A program made the translations under genes and the position numbers. Shown piece by piece: positions 1-7,847 of a DNA stretch of 31,693 nt (position 1 is its first letter; each line of letters opens with the position of its first letter). The stretch is from the NCBI GenBank assembly GCA_902373545.1, contig CABKMZ010000017.1, positions 1-31,693 on the forward strand. Direction: 5' to 3'. The notes under the pieces were generated by a model, which saw only the letters and a list, made by a program, of their open reading frames with translations, was not told where the DNA came from and did no database searches. This DNA comes from an uncultured Actinomyces sp. (lineage in GTDB: Bacteria > Actinomycetota > Actinomycetes > Actinomycetales > Actinomycetaceae).

Positions 1-49
1 CATGCATCAATCCTTTCAAACAAAATGACGGATACACAGACAATTGAAC

Positions 50-455
50 ACGCCCTTGGACAGTCCTGTGATTCCCAGGGTTTTGACGAGCTTGTCCATG
101 CGCCGTGTCGATACTCCCGCTAAGTAGCAGTGGGCGACCACTGTGATCAACGCGGTTTCACTGCGTTTGCGCCGTTGCAGCAACCACTGACGGGAAGTAG
201 GTGCCTGAACGCAGCTTGGGGATCGCCACGTCAATGGTGCCGACCCTGGTGTCCAGGGGCCGGTGTCGATCCCCATTGCGCCTGGCCTGACGCTGCGGAT
301 CTTGTTGACCCCACTGGGCCCCGAACACCGTGTCAGCGTCCGCTGAGAGCAGCGCGTGAATGACGTGCTGGAGCAAGGAACATCAAATCCGGGGATGCCT
401 GGGACAACGCCTGGCCAAGCAGGCCAGCAGGGTCGATAATATGAGGAGCGGTCAT
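50..455 (-). pseudogene. IS256/Mutator-family transposase, N-terminal remnant with two frameshifts
   Basis: On the minus strand an ATG at 455 opens MTAPHIIDPAGLLGQALSQA. The family-like reading then moves to a second frame (ALLSADADTVFGAQWGQ, then RPLDTRVGTIDVAIPKL) and to a third (LLQRRKRSETALITVV, then GVSTRRMDKLVKTLGI). These are the ordered N-terminal blocks of IS256/Mutator transposases, which are normally about 400 residues. Here the match stops near LSK at about position 53, before the later catalytic region. Two frameshifts plus truncation mean it cannot make an active transposase. No terminal inverted repeat was recognised. It marks the left part of the window as an insertion-prone, decaying region. 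Confidence 0.85.
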
Positions 456-619
456 CGTTGTGCCTCCACATCATTTCAAGTCAGAAGTAGAGAGCTTTCT
501 CGAAGGATCACACGGCGACCGCACCCATATCAAACGAGCCGACCACCACACGGTTACACCACCATGCGGGACGCTACTCCGGGCGGCACCATCGCCCCGG
601 GGTAGGCTCACGCCTTGCT

Positions 620-1156
620 TTAGTAAGAAGACAGAATAAAAATCCCCTTTGTCACCTCATGTTCAAGCACTTGACGAAGAGCGGGACGCAGATAGTCTCT
701 TTCGAGTACACTGAGGTCACTCCTGTCCCCGAAGGTGCATCGGCGAGCCTTGGCAAGGCTGACGAATTTCAGATGACCATGAGCAGTGATAGTGTCATCT
801 GATGAAACTCCTCGCCTGTTGGGACCGTACCATTCAAGTTCTGTGAGAAAATACGCTTCTCCAGTTGTTGTAAATGCAAAACATTCAATAAAGGAGTCAT
901 AATAATCTAACTTTTCAATGAGCCACCCTTCAGATTCAGCTGAGTAGACTGTAAAAGGGTGCCCTAAGCCAAACATTGAAGTTCCTGATCGAATATCTTT
1001 GTAGAATCTTACAGGAGGGACTTTATATTTTCTCAAAAGTTCTTTAAATTCACTAAGCGCTGGATGGTCGGATACGTTAAAATATCTTTCCCCAGCGCGC
1101 TTGCGCATACCTTCTTCTACGATTTCACGGCGAACTTCGTCTTCAAGTGATCCCAT
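620..1156 (-). CDS. Hypothetical protein, 178 aa, AT-richer than its neighbours
   Basis: An intact frame starts MGSLEDEVRREIVEEGMRKR and ends GIFILSSY. I do not recognise the family. The protein looks soluble: there is no signal peptide or membrane segment. The N-terminal 50 residues are charged and probably helical, and the middle (about 55-110) is rich in aromatic residues with alternating hydrophobic pattern (FTVYSAESEGWLIEKLDYYD, ECFAFTTTGEAYFL), suggesting beta-strands. Base composition over about 850-1090 is clearly more AT-rich than the salvage genes, and no clear Shine-Dalgarno precedes the ATG (upstream minus-strand bases are CTAACATTGAACC). It stands alone between a transposase remnant and a repeat-containing stretch, which suggests acquired DNA. 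A superimmunity- or immunity-like role is conceivable but unsupported. Confidence 0.6.
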   Translation of the reverse strand: MGSLEDEVRREIVEEGMRKRAGERYFNVSDHPALSEFKELLRKYKVPPVRFYKDIRSGTSMFGLGHPFTVYSAESEGWLIEKLDYYDSFIECFAFTTTGEAYFLTELEWYGPNRRGVSSDDTITAHGHLKFVSLAKARRCTFGDRSDLSVLERDYLRPALRQVLEHEVTKGIFILSSY

Positions 1157-1360
1157 GGTTCAATGTTAGCAATGTGGGACTGCTGCAGGTCAAGTCCTGT
1201 GGAGTGGTGTAATCGTTTTGTGTCCTTCAGGTTGGGTTATGTGGCTCTTCGCATTTTGGGGTGTGGGGGTGGTGTTCGAAGTGTCCCGGGGATTGTGGAC
1301 AGTGTCGTGGGACGACGACCGCACAAAGGAGTTCGCCTTGGGTGCCTCATCAATCAAAAC

Positions 1361-1465
1361 TCGCACGTAATTCGGGTACCCGAACTTTGTGCAGCATCCC
1401 AAAACGTTGCAATTCCAACGGTGCGATTTCAATGTTTGAAATACGCCTGGGGGAATTACGTGCGA
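1361..1465. repeat. Foldback element, copy 1 (terminal inverted repeat TCGCACGTAATT)
   Basis: The left end TCGCACGTAATT (1361-1372) is the exact reverse complement of the right end AATTACGTGCGA (1454-1465), which is preceded by GGGGG. Inside are a perfect palindrome TTCGGGTACCCGAA (1371-1384) and a 7-bp hairpin ATTTCAA-TGT-TTGAAAT (1426-1442). The same ends, spacing and GGGGGAATTACGTGCGA right border occur at 26283-26389. It carries no coding frame and may be a MITE-like or REP-like intergenic repeat. Confidence 0.7.
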
Positions 1466-1596
1466 CATTTCTGAGGAACCACAACATGAGGTGCCACAAT
1501 GACCCCACGAAGTGCCCCAAGCCCGGAAGACAACTCAAGCCCAGAAGACCCCCACAACCCCGACAGTCGCCACAACCGCCACAAGCACGGGGGCGC

Positions 1597-1642
1597 TGCA
1601 CCCGTTACGTGGCGGTGCACCCGTTACGTGGCGGTGCACCCG
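1597..1642. repeat. 19-bp tandem repeat, 2.4 copies
   Basis: The unit TGCACCCGTTACGTGGCGG occurs at 1597-1615 and 1616-1634, followed by a partial TGCACCCG at 1635-1642. An inverted CGGGTGCA lies at 1670-1677, so the partial copy could pair with it across 27 bases. The unit length is not a multiple of three and the repeat lies outside any believable gene. Confidence 0.75.
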
Positions 1643-1823
1643 AACAGAAGAGGTGCATTGCCTACGGATCGGGTGCAGTGCCCCAACAAACAAGAACAAA
1701 CGCGGAACTGGCACACCGAACCACTCACCGCCACACCCCTCCATGCGCACCTGGACCCTACTGGCGGCAGGATGGGCACACCGCCCACGCCGCCACCTGC
1801 ACTCCGGCCCACTCCGACACCTC

Positions 1824-2432
1824 CTACACCCTTACATGCGAAGAGCCGGTTAACCTGCGCGCAGGTGGGTCCAGAGCGCCACCTGACTGGCCGACGACGC
1901 GATCTGTGGGAACGAACTCGTCCACCCATGCCGCAACACCTGGAACTGCCCCCACCAACGTGTTCTGTCTAATAGCCCTCGGCTTCCCAACGTCGCCGAT
2001 AGTGGCTCGCGTGTGCCGGAATCCCCTGCATAAGGAGGCTGGTGGCGTGCACTCCTGTGCGACAGGAATGCTATTCCTCCGAGTGCGTGGGTGCGGTGTG
2101 GATGCGCCCCCATTTGTTTTTCCGCGCAGTGAGTCGAATGTGTTCTCCCAGGCAGCGATGATCCTGACATCGAGGTGGAGGTGTGGCCACAGTTCGATGA
2201 GCAGGGCGTGATTGAGGTATTCGTGTTGCTCCTGCGTGGTTCCCTCGGCGATGACACATTGATAGACGGTCAGGGCGTCGCCGAGTCGTGCGAGGTCAAA
2301 GACGTGATCGCCGGGTGACCAACACAGATGGATAGGAAGGCGAAGGCTTCCCGTGTGTGGCCCCGATAGGTCGTCGAGGGATGTGGGCAGACAGAAAGGT
2401 TTCAGCTGACGGTACGTGATGCGTTCGCTCAC
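1824..2432 (-). CDS. Conserved-looking hypothetical protein, probably degraded at its C-terminus
   Basis: A GTG at 2432 (MSERITYRQLKPFCLPTSLD) is preceded by AGGGGAG at good spacing. It overlaps the stop of the upstream frame in a GTGA arrangement, typical of translational coupling. The first about 105 residues look like a real compact domain (TGSLRLPIHLCWSPGDHVFD, then YQCVIAEGTTQEQHEYLNHA, then IELWPHL). This pattern resembles small proteins of about 110 aa found in actinobacterial accessory modules, sometimes beside nucleotidyltransferase-type toxins; that resemblance is from memory and untested. The remaining about 95 residues are Arg/Pro/Thr-rich and look like read-through into non-coding sequence after a lost stop or deletion. 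No partner gene survives downstream. Confidence 0.45.
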   Translation of the reverse strand: MSERITYRQLKPFCLPTSLDDLSGPHTGSLRLPIHLCWSPGDHVFDLARLGDALTVYQCVIAEGTTQEQHEYLNHALLIELWPHLHLDVRIIAAWENTFDSLRGKTNGGASTPHPRTRRNSIPVAQECTPPASLCRGFRHTRATIGDVGKPRAIRQNTLVGAVPGVAAWVDEFVPTDRVVGQSGGALDPPARRLTGSSHVRV

Positions 2433-2668
2433 GGGAGCTCCCCTGCTATGGGTGGTCTATGGTGTGTCCAACGTCTGCGTTCGCCAGTTGGCGGTGGGCG
2501 GTACGGTACGCCTCTGATAATAATTGTGTCGCGCGCAGGCGTCGACGAGGCCGGGGCGAGATTGTCGGGCACCGCGTCGCTCCTGCGCGGCTTCTCGTAT
2601 GTCGTCGCGGGGGACGGGAATCCTCCCATGCGGTTCCATTTGTGTGCGATTGAGACTACACTTGTCAC
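2429..2668 (-). pseudogene. Possible remnant of the gene upstream of the 1824-2432 frame
   Basis: A 79-codon minus-strand frame (GTG at 2668, MTSVVSIAHKWNRMGGFPSP) ends in TGA overlapping the GTG of the next gene, the geometry of a two-gene operon. An overlapping frame, 2639-2457, also reads plausibly (RIPVPRDDIREAAQERRG), so one original gene may be split by a frameshift. I recognise no domain. The assignment rests only on the overlapping stop/start and the downstream gene's appearance. Confidence 0.3.
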
Positions 2669-2704
2669 AACTCGTGTTGCCGTTGGTAAAGATGCCTGCG
2701 GTTC

Positions 2705-2720
2705 GGGACCTGTGGGTCCC
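2705..2720 (+). other. Small hairpin in the nuclease gene leader
   Basis: GGGACC-TGTG-GGTCCC can fold into a 6-bp stem with a 4-base loop, ending 32 bases before the nuclease ATG and just ahead of its GAGAGGA ribosome-binding site. It could stabilise the 5' end of the message. No strong promoter is visible; a weak TTGTCA lies at 2662-2667. Confidence 0.4.
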
Positions 2721-2752
2721 TCACAGTGAGGCGAGGTTGAGAGGAAATCCCG

Positions 2753-5332
2753 ATGACGCGCGGGACTCGGTCGTTAGCTGTACTCGGCGTGCTCACTCTG
2801 TCCGCGGTGGGGTTTGTTCCCACCGCCTGGGCGACTGACGCCGGGGCGGAACTTGCGCAGGTTGCTCAGTCGGGCGTTGGATACCCTGCTCAGTCGGGAG
2901 AACAACGTGCTCCCGAAACATCCGGTACGCCCACTGCCCAGGGGAGCGGAATCACCCAGGGGCAGTCGGCCTCGTCAATGATGGGGGAGGGGCAGCTGAG
3001 CGCCCCCGAGAGTCGTGGCTCTCAGCCCTCCGCCGACGTCGAGACGACTGGGGGCGTGCCCGCGAGCGTGGCCGCGACCCCGGAAGGTGACGCTGGGCGT
3101 GCGGTTGCAACTGCTGAGGATGCCGCGCCAAACGGTGCGACCGTCGATACCCCGATCCAGGAGATTCAGGCGGTGGGCGTGGGGGATGACTCGGCGATGG
3201 TGGGTGCCACCGTGACGACGGTTGGCGTCGTGACTGCGGCGTATCCGGCGGGGGAATCCGGGCTGGGGGCCACCCTGGACGGCTACACCATCCAAACGCC
3301 GGGCAGTGGCGGCACGTGGGATGAGGGGCGGGTCAGCTCGGACGCGCTGTTCGTCTACGCGGGGAAGAACGGCCAGATCCCGGCCCTGGGGACGTGCGTG
3401 CGCGTCAGCGGCGTGGTCGGCGAGTTCCCCGCGACGACCGCGAAGGAAAACCCCTCGAGCCTGACCCAGCTGGCTGCCACCGGATTCACGCAGGTAGACG
3501 GGTGCGAGGCCGTGGCTCCCACTCCGGTCACCGGCGTGCCCGCGCCGGATCGGGCCGAGGCCTACGAGTCGATGCTGCTGGATCCGCAGGGAACGTGGAC
3601 GATCACGGACAACTATGCGGCGAATCAGTATGGGACGCTGGCGCTCACACCGGGTACGGAGCCGCTGCGTGCCGCGACCGACGTGGTCGCGCCGGGGCAG
3701 GCCGCACGCGACTTTGAGGCGGCTAACGCCGCGCGGGTGATCACCCTCGACGACGGGACGAACACGAACCTGCTGAAGGGCGCGGCGACCGAGGTGCCCT
3801 ACGCGTACCTGGCCAACGGGGCTCCCGCGCGCGTGGGCTATCACGTGACCTTCTCCGCTCCCGTCGTCTTGGAGCCGAGGCATGGGTCCTTTGTCTTTCA
3901 GCCGACCTCCATGGTCGCCGGGCATCCCGACCGATCGCCCGTGACCATCGCGGGGCAGCGCCCGGGCGTCCCCTCGGTCGCCGGGGACACGCGCGTGGCG
4001 ACCTTCAACGTCCTCAACTACTTCTCCGACCTGGGCGTCGATGAACCCGGGTGCAAGGGGTACCCGGACCGCACGGGCGCCTTCGTGACGGCCAAGGCAT
4101 GCAAGGTACGAGGGGCCTACTCGCGTCAGGCCTTCGCCAACCAGGAAGCCAAGATTGTCTCCGCGATCAACGCGCTGGGGGCCGACGTGGTCGCCCTGGA
4201 AGAGATCGAAAACCCCGTCGCCGTGGGGGTGGGGAGTGACCGCGACGCCGCCCTGGCGCGGCTCGTGACCGCCTTGAACGAGGCCTTGGGATCCGACGTG
4301 TGGGCATACGTGCCCTCGCCGCCGACCATCCCGGCCGGCGAGGATGTCATCCGCGTCGCCTTCATCTACAAGACCGCGGCCGTCACGCCGGTCGGGGACT
4401 CCGTCATCCACGACGACGCGGCTTTCTCGGGCCTTGCACGCCAGCCGCTGGCCCAGGAGTTCGGGCGGCGTACCACCGAGCGCGCGTCCGCCCCTTCCTT
4501 CGTGGTGATCGCCAACCACTTCAAGTCCAAGGGGTCCGTGCCGGAGGGCGCGGGCGAGGGCAATACCGATAGTGGGGACGGGCAGGGAAACGCCAACGCG
4601 ATCCGCGTCGCCCAGGCCTCGTCCCTGGCGTCGTTCGCGGCACGCTACGCGGACAAACCCACGCTGCTGGTCGGCGACTTCAACTCCTACTCGCAGGAAG
4701 ACCCGATCAAGACCATCGAAGGCGCCGGGTGGGAGCACGTGTCGGGATCGGGCGAGCCCTCCTACGTGTACGCGGGCCGCTCCGGGTCGCTGGACCACGT
4801 GTTCGCCAACGCAGCCGCCACACCCCTCGTTGCCGGTGTCACCAGCTGGGCCGTCAACGCCCAGGAGTCCATCGCCTTCGAGTACTCGCGCGCGGGCATG
4901 AACGCCCACCTGGCCGTCGAGGCCGAGGGCCCTTACCGCTCCTCCGATCACAACCCCGAGATCATTGGGCTCAGGCTCCTCGAAGGCGCGCCCACACCGG
5001 GCGATGAACCAGTGCCAGCGGTGACGCCAGGACCGGAAACGGGCACCACCCCGACGCCCGCGACGAGCCCGACGCCCGCGACGAGCCCGGCGCCCGCCGG
5101 GCCCCGACCGCATAGCGCTACCACCTCCGCACCGCGTGTGACCACCCGGGCTGCCACGGCCTCGTCCCGCGGAAAGAGCCCGGAGAACCGCGCCTCTCCC
5201 GCGAGCGCCCGGGCCCTCGCGCGCACGGGTGCCAGCGCCGAGCTCGCCATCGGGGCCGGGTTCCTTCTCGCCCTCGCGGGTCTGGCCGCGCGCGGGGCGG
5301 CGTGTCGCCGCCTGGGCGCCCCTCAACGTTGA
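2753..5332 (+). CDS. Secreted, cell-wall-anchored extracellular nuclease (ExeM/NucH type, EEP fold)
   Basis: 859 aa. It should cut extracellular DNA (and possibly RNA) at the cell surface. Order of parts: signal peptide (about 1-28, ending PTAWA); a low-complexity Gln/Ser/Gly linker (about 30-130); an OB-like segment typical of ExeM nucleases (about 135-260); and an endonuclease/exonuclease/phosphatase domain (about 410-745). Expected catalytic motifs are present: TFNVLNYF (about 416), LEEIEN (about 481), GDFNSYSQED (about 640) and SDHNPE (about 731). The tail has Pro/Thr repeats, then LARTG (822-826), a hydrophobic helix and Arg residues, i.e. a sorting signal of the LAxTG kind used by class E sortases. 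The start follows GAGAGGA. It opens the block whose next genes dephosphorylate, import and break down nucleosides, so its job is probably nutritional. Confidence 0.9.
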   Translation: MTRGTRSLAVLGVLTLSAVGFVPTAWATDAGAELAQVAQSGVGYPAQSGEQRAPETSGTPTAQGSGITQGQSASSMMGEGQLSAPESRGSQPSADVETTGGVPASVAATPEGDAGRAVATAEDAAPNGATVDTPIQEIQAVGVGDDSAMVGATVTTVGVVTAAYPAGESGLGATLDGYTIQTPGSGGTWDEGRVSSDALFVYAGKNGQIPALGTCVRVSGVVGEFPATTAKENPSSLTQLAATGFTQVDGCEAVAPTPVTGVPAPDRAEAYESMLLDPQGTWTITDNYAANQYGTLALTPGTEPLRAATDVVAPGQAARDFEAANAARVITLDDGTNTNLLKGAATEVPYAYLANGAPARVGYHVTFSAPVVLEPRHGSFVFQPTSMVAGHPDRSPVTIAGQRPGVPSVAGDTRVATFNVLNYFSDLGVDEPGCKGYPDRTGAFVTAKACKVRGAYSRQAFANQEAKIVSAINALGADVVALEEIENPVAVGVGSDRDAALARLVTALNEALGSDVWAYVPSPPTIPAGEDVIRVAFIYKTAAVTPVGDSVIHDDAAFSGLARQPLAQEFGRRTTERASAPSFVVIANHFKSKGSVPEGAGEGNTDSGDGQGNANAIRVAQASSLASFAARYADKPTLLVGDFNSYSQEDPIKTIEGAGWEHVSGSGEPSYVYAGRSGSLDHVFANAAATPLVAGVTSWAVNAQESIAFEYSRAGMNAHLAVEAEGPYRSSDHNPEIIGLRLLEGAPTPGDEPVPAVTPGPETGTTPTPATSPTPATSPAPAGPRPHSATTSAPRVTTRAATASSRGKSPENRASPASARALARTGASAELAIGAGFLLALAGLAARGAACRRLGAPQR
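5050..5085 (+). repeat. 18-bp in-frame tandem repeat in the nuclease stalk
   Basis: CCCGACGCCCGCGACGAG occurs twice in a row, with a diverged partial copy after it, and encodes a PTPATS-type Pro/Thr/Ala stalk just before the sorting signal. Being a multiple of three it can change copy number without a frameshift, altering how far the nuclease domain stands off the wall. Confidence 0.7.
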
Positions 5333-5387
5333 ACCATCCCAGTCACCACAACACGCGGCGTTGTTGCCGCTCAGAAAGGAACACACC

Positions 5388-7691
5388 ATGCGAAAACCAT
5401 GGACACGCCTCGCGCTCGCTTCGGCGTGCGGGCTCGCCCTGGCAACGCTGCCAACAGTGGCAGCTGCTAACCCGCAGGAGGGGGCCGCGCCGCAGGACGA
5501 GGCCGCGCCGATCACCCTGGACCTCTACAACCTGACGGACGTGCACGGGCATATCCAGCAGGTCACCAAGAAGGGCGTCGTGCGCGAGGCCGGCCTGCCC
5601 GCGATGAACTGCTACCTGAAGAAGGCACGCGAGACGAACCCGAACTCGTCCTTCACGCTGCTGGGCGACAACATTGGAGCGTCCCCCTACATCTCGGGCG
5701 CGCTCAACGACAACCCGACTATCGCGGCCCTCAACACCCTGAACCCGCTGGCCTCCACGATCGGCAACCACGAGCTGGACATGGGGCAGGCCGTCTTTAA
5801 GCAGCGCGTCGACGGCTCCAACCCGAGCGAGTACGTGCAGGCGACCTTCCCGTACCTGGGAGCCAACATCGAGGGCATGGGCACCTACGGGGACGGCACC
5901 CCCTACCTGGGGGACTACAAGGTGTGGACGTCGCCCTCAGGCATGAAGGTCGCATTCATCGGGGCCATCGCGCAGGACGTCCCCTACAAGCTGAGCCCTG
6001 GCACGACGGAGGGACTGACCTTTAGCGACCCGATTGCACGCATCAACTCGCTGGCCGCATCTCTCAAGGGCAGCGGCACGGCAGACGTTGTCATCGCCAT
6101 GCTCGACGACGACGTGAAGAACAACTACACGAAGGTCGGTAAGGACGTCGACGGACTCATGGGCGGGGACACGCACGTGCCCTACGAGTTCGACCACGTG
6201 AACTCGGTGGAGACCTTCGAGTCAGCGAACCCGCGCCTGGCGGGTATCGCGTCTGGCTCCTACACGGATAACCTCGGTCTGATCCGCCTGACGATTGATC
6301 CTGCGACGCGCCAGGTCACGAGTGCCGACTCGATCCTCATCCCGGCCGCCGAGGTTGCCCAGTGCGGCGCGGACCCCGACACCCAGGCGATTGTCGATAA
6401 GGCCGAGGCCGACTCGAAGGAAGCCGGCAAGCGCGTCGTCGCGACCGGCTACACGACACCCTTCATGCGCGGTGTCTTCACGACCCCCGACGGGCTGACC
6501 GAGCCAGGCTCGAACCGCGGTATCGAGTCCTCCCTCGGTGACCTGGTGGCCGACTCGCTGCGCGAGACGATCCTCACCCCGGACGGAAAGAGCGTCGACA
6601 TCGGCATGATCAACGCGGGAGGCCTGCGCGCCGACCTGGTGCCCAACGAGGACGGGACGATCACCTATGCGCAGACCTACGAGGTCGAACCCTTCTCCAA
6701 CGAACTCGGCTACGTCACCCTCAAGGGATCGGACCTCAAGGACGCGCTCGAACAGCAGTGGAAGAGCGACCTGAACTCACAGAACTCCCGTCCGATGCTC
6801 AAGCTCAATCTGTCCTCGAACGTGCGCTACACCTACGACCCGGCGAAGCCCGACGGACAGCGCATCACGTCGGTGACGATCAACGGTGAGCCGCTGAAGG
6901 CTGATGGGACCTACACGGTCGGGTCCGTGAACTTCCTGTTGGACGGCGGAGATTCCTTCGAGGCCCTCACTCGCGGGGGAGCAACCGTGACGAACGGTAA
7001 CCTGGATCGCGACTCCATCAATGCCTACTTGGCGCGCCACTCGGGCGTCGCGGACCGGGCTGCGGGCGCCGCGGGCGGCCTGACGCCGCGCGAGGCCAAG
7101 TCCTCCATCGGCCTGACCCTGCCCACCGAGGCGGTCGCCGACGGCTCGACGGTAACGATCCCGCTGCGCGGCCTGTCCTTCTCGGAGGGGCCTTCGATCA
7201 CGCGCAAGGTGCGCGTGAGTGCGGGCGGTCCCGAGGCCGTGGCCGACGTGGATAACTCTCTCGTGGATACCCACGCATCGGACGCTGCCGCAGTCATCAC
7301 GACGGACGGCGCGGGACAGGCGAGCGTGGATGTGACGGTCGTGGGTGCCTGTGTGGGCAAGGCGGCCGGCGAGGTCGTGAACGTGCCGCTGACGGTCGCC
7401 ACCGACTTTGCAACGGTCGTCGAGGCCGTGGATGGCCTGACGATTCCGGTGACCTGTGTGGGCACCGAGGCCCCTGTGCCGGCCCCGTCCCCGTCGGCCA
7501 ACGCGGACCAGGGGGCTGCCCCCGGCGCGGGTGCTCCTGCTCCCACGAAGAAGCCGAACGCTGGCGCTCCTCGTGGGGCCATCGCTCGCACGGGTGCTGA
7601 TTCCCGGGGATTGCCTGTCGCGTTTCTGCTGGCCGTGGTTGGTGTCGCCGCACTCTGGCTGCGTCGTTCTCAAATCGTTACCAGCAGGTAA
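5388..7691 (+). CDS. Secreted, cell-wall-anchored 5'-nucleotidase/metallophosphatase (UshA/NucA type)
   Basis: 767 aa, starting MRKPWTRLALASACGLALAT (signal peptide ending about VAAANP); the ATG follows AGAAAGGA. It should remove the 5'-phosphate from (deoxy)nucleotides outside the cell. The metallophosphatase domain shows TDVHGHI (about 50), GDNIGASP (about 92) and GNHELD (about 125). The 5'-nucleotidase C-terminal domain shows NAGGLRADL (about 408) and NFLLDGGDSFEAL (about 515). Where this family usually has two further metal-binding His residues, the protein reads AMLDDDV (about 237) and GGDTHVPY (about 257-264), so Asp replaces the expected His in both. The tail has IARTG (732-736), a hydrophobic helix and RR, a sorting signal like the nuclease's. 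It follows the nuclease by 55 bases and prepares its products for the nucleoside importer. Confidence 0.9.
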   Translation: MRKPWTRLALASACGLALATLPTVAAANPQEGAAPQDEAAPITLDLYNLTDVHGHIQQVTKKGVVREAGLPAMNCYLKKARETNPNSSFTLLGDNIGASPYISGALNDNPTIAALNTLNPLASTIGNHELDMGQAVFKQRVDGSNPSEYVQATFPYLGANIEGMGTYGDGTPYLGDYKVWTSPSGMKVAFIGAIAQDVPYKLSPGTTEGLTFSDPIARINSLAASLKGSGTADVVIAMLDDDVKNNYTKVGKDVDGLMGGDTHVPYEFDHVNSVETFESANPRLAGIASGSYTDNLGLIRLTIDPATRQVTSADSILIPAAEVAQCGADPDTQAIVDKAEADSKEAGKRVVATGYTTPFMRGVFTTPDGLTEPGSNRGIESSLGDLVADSLRETILTPDGKSVDIGMINAGGLRADLVPNEDGTITYAQTYEVEPFSNELGYVTLKGSDLKDALEQQWKSDLNSQNSRPMLKLNLSSNVRYTYDPAKPDGQRITSVTINGEPLKADGTYTVGSVNFLLDGGDSFEALTRGGATVTNGNLDRDSINAYLARHSGVADRAAGAAGGLTPREAKSSIGLTLPTEAVADGSTVTIPLRGLSFSEGPSITRKVRVSAGGPEAVADVDNSLVDTHASDAAAVITTDGAGQASVDVTVVGACVGKAAGEVVNVPLTVATDFATVVEAVDGLTIPVTCVGTEAPVPAPSPSANADQGAAPGAGAPAPTKKPNAGAPRGAIARTGADSRGLPVAFLLAVVGVAALWLRRSQIVTSR

Positions 7692-7708
7692 GCGATTTGC
7701 CTTGACGT

Positions 7709-7809
7709 GATGGTGGTGGTGCGGGACACTTGGATACAGCGTAACTGCTGGCTCGCATGATTGGTACTATCGTGCGATAGTGTGAGAAATTCGTTCCCGC
7801 ACCACCATC
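7709..7809 (+). ncRNA. Structured leader RNA, copy 1 (three-way junction, candidate riboswitch)
   Basis: A closing stem pairs 7712-7726 with 7795-7809 (15 bp, one G-U). Inside are a small hairpin CAGC-GTAACT-GCTG (7737-7750) and a second hairpin ACTATC-GTGC-GATAGT (7766-7781). The junction carries GGGACACTTGGAT before the first hairpin and CTCGCATG after it. A homologous element with the same layout lies at 9018-9107 before the paralogous gene. The closing stem shows compensatory changes between copies. The stem ends 38 bases before the bmp ATG. I do not recognise a known class. A promoter reading is also possible: TTGACG at 7702 lies 17 bases before GACACT. Confidence 0.65.
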
Positions 7810-7847
7810 AATACGCAAGAGACTCGCGTCGCTAGAGAGAGATATTC

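Larger units (their letters stand above)
1157..1823. other. Gene-poor stretch with repeats
   Basis: I find no convincing gene here. Open frames on both strands are Pro/Arg/His/Thr-rich products of the base composition and start inside one another. The stretch holds one copy of the foldback element (1361-1465) and a 19-bp tandem repeat (1597-1642). From about 1480 to 1850 the plus strand is C-rich and low in complexity. It could be eroded coding sequence, but no domain is recognisable. Confidence 0.5.

Noticed and set aside
1261..2211. Long plus-strand frames (up to 316 codons) in the gene-poor stretch
   Set aside because: Composition is Pro/Arg/Thr/His-rich, three frames are open at once, there is no ribosome-binding site, and tandem repeats not divisible by three cross them.
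2975..5515. 846-codon open frame antisense to the nuclease gene
   Set aside because: It is an Arg/Gly/His-rich shadow caused by GC-rich third positions. The plus-strand protein has signal peptide, catalytic motifs and sorting signal.
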